From Candidatus Omnitrophota bacterium (GTDB lineage Bacteria; Omnitrophota; Gorgyraeia; Zapsychrales; Zapsychraceae): a stretch of 13,802 nucleotides of DNA. Of the stretch, positions 12,866 to 13,802 are shown piece by piece. The notes under the pieces are model-generated. The model was not told the origin of the DNA and did no database searches. It saw only the letters and a program-made list of their open reading frames with translations. The DNA lies in the NCBI GenBank assembly GCA_030634235.1, contig DAOWBD010000010.1, positions 1-13,802 of the forward strand. Direction: 5' to 3'. The number at the start of each line of letters is the position of its first letter. Position 1 is the first letter of the stretch. A program made the position numbers and the translations under genes.

Positions 12866-12908
12866 TTTTCGCTTAACTACTATTCCAGAAGTCTACATAT
12901 TTTGTGTA

Positions 12909-13802
12909 TCAGAAATCGAGCCGTGTAGGCACAACAATTCTTCGGCGTAAACGGACCGGCATATTCAACATCTGGCCTGTTCCTAAAACGACAGCCGTTA
13001 AAGGATCGTTGGCAATATGCACCGGCAATCCCGTTTCTTCAGCAATTCGTTTATCTAACCCGCGCAATAACGCGCCGCCCCCGGCCATTACGATGCCGCG
13101 ATCAATTAGATCAGCGGCCAGCTCCGGTGGAGTTTGTTCCAAAGTTGTTTTCGAGGCATCCACGATCGCCTGAATCGGATCATGCAGGGCCTCGCGGATC
13201 TCGACGGAAGTAACCGAGATCGTCTTCGGCAATCCGGAGATCAGGTCGCGCCCACGGACATCCATGTTGAGTTCCTCCTCAAGAGGATAAGCAGAACCGA
13301 TACGAATCTTTATTTCCTCAGAAGTCCTCTCCCCGATCATCAGGTTGTAGGTCTTGCGCAGGTATTCGACAATCGCCTCATCCATTTCATCGCCGGCAAT
13401 ACGGATCGATTTCGCATACACAAGCCCGCCGAGAGAAATAACCGCGAGTTCTGTTGTTCCACCACCGATATCAATGATCATATTTCCAGCAGCTTCTTCA
13501 ACAGGCAAACCAACGCCGATAGCGGCTGCTTTCGGCTCCTCAATAAGTTCAACAGATCTGGCTCCCGCACGTTCACCCGAATCGCGAACCGCACGTCTCT
13601 CCACCGCCGTAATCCCGGAAGGAACGGCAATCACCATCGCCGGGCTCAATAACTTTCGACGGCCATGCACTTTACGGATAAAATACTTTAACATCGCTTC
13701 GGTGATCTCAAAATCCGAAATAACCCCACCTTTCATCGGTCGGATCGCGATAATATTGCCGGGCGTGCGACCCAACACCTTTTTCGCCTCTTCACCGACA
13801 GC
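12909..13802 (-). CDS. mreB: MreB, bacterial actin (5' end beyond the window)
   Basis: 298 codons are present and the frame is open to the right edge, beginning AVGEEAKKVLGRTPGN. An internal GTG at 13776-13778 is not the start; roughly 45-50 N-terminal residues are missing compared with the usual length of about 345. MreB polymerises on the inner membrane face and guides the elongasome. Actin-fold signatures are clear: IRPMKGGVISDF, VPSGITAVERRA, ELIEEPKAAAIG (connect 1 region), IDIGGGTTELAVIS (phosphate 2) and GIVMAGGGALLRGLD (adenosine loop). The C-terminus TRLDF is normal. It heads the rod-shape operon, followed by a 194-base spacer. Confidence 0.98.
   Translation of the reverse strand, partial: AVGEEAKKVLGRTPGNIIAIRPMKGGVISDFEITEAMLKYFIRKVHGRRKLLSPAMVIAVPSGITAVERRAVRDSGERAGARSVELIEEPKAAAIGVGLPVEEAAGNMIIDIGGGTTELAVISLGGLVYAKSIRIAGDEMDEAIVEYLRKTYNLMIGERTSEEIKIRIGSAYPLEEELNMDVRGRDLISGLPKTISVTSVEIREALHDPIQAIVDASKTTLEQTPPELAADLIDRGIVMAGGGALLRGLDKRIAEETGLPVHIANDPLTAVVLGTGQMLNMPVRLRRRIVVPTRLDF

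Noticed and set aside
13776..13778. GTG as the mreB start
   Set aside because: The frame stays open to the window edge and the upstream residues VGEEAKK fit conserved MreB sequence, so the gene is simply cut by the window.
1..13802. CRISPR arrays, tRNA/rRNA genes, transposases, phage genes
   Set aside because: No regular repeat-spacer array, RNA-gene core or transposase motif was seen on either strand.

Overview
The window reads almost entirely from right to left on the minus strand. It holds two adjoining modules of a diderm bacterium: a cell-elongation operon (mreB-mreC-mreD-mrdA-rodA) and a type IV pilus/type II secretion-like assembly cluster. The pilin sequence style (long FTLVEIMIVVAIIALLAAIA helix, then a short NNGNYP-type globular domain), the paired PilB-like ATPases and the moderate base composition resemble Candidatus Omnitrophota. 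That assignment is an inference from sequence style, not a proof.

Layout in the direction of transcription. At 13802-8643 is the elongasome: mreB (its 5' end lies off the window), an intergenic hairpin, mreC, mreD, mrdA (PBP2) and rodA, with the last three start/stop junctions tight or overlapping. After a 134-base spacer, 8505-2061 holds a free-standing MshEN/GspE_N domain protein, two complete PilB/GspE ATPases in tandem, a second free-standing MshEN/GspE_N protein, the inner-membrane platform PilC/GspF and an exported coiled-coil protein of unknown function. At 2060-335 come two small prepilin-like genes, each behind a long non-coding leader. One is a cysteine-rich Flp-like prepilin, the other a classical type IV pilin/pseudopilin, which ends in a strong intrinsic terminator. 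At the left edge the first 52 codons of pilM start under their own promoter.

The most interesting feature is the regulation. A clear cyclic-di-GMP-I (GEMM) riboswitch with its own promoter and an intrinsic terminator precedes the pilin. A second, atypical GEMM-like RNA precedes the cysteine-rich prepilin. It carries about 91 extra bases inside the position of its P2 stem, and its terminator re-uses the 3' strand of the aptamer's P1. The two expression platforms predict opposite genetic logic (OFF for the pilin, ON for the cysteine-rich prepilin). The same cluster encodes two free-standing domains of the family that contains the c-di-GMP-binding MshEN module. The locus may therefore read one second messenger both in RNA (which prepilin is made) and in protein (whether the assembly motors run). 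A strong promoter between the first riboswitch and the pilin could give riboswitch-independent expression.
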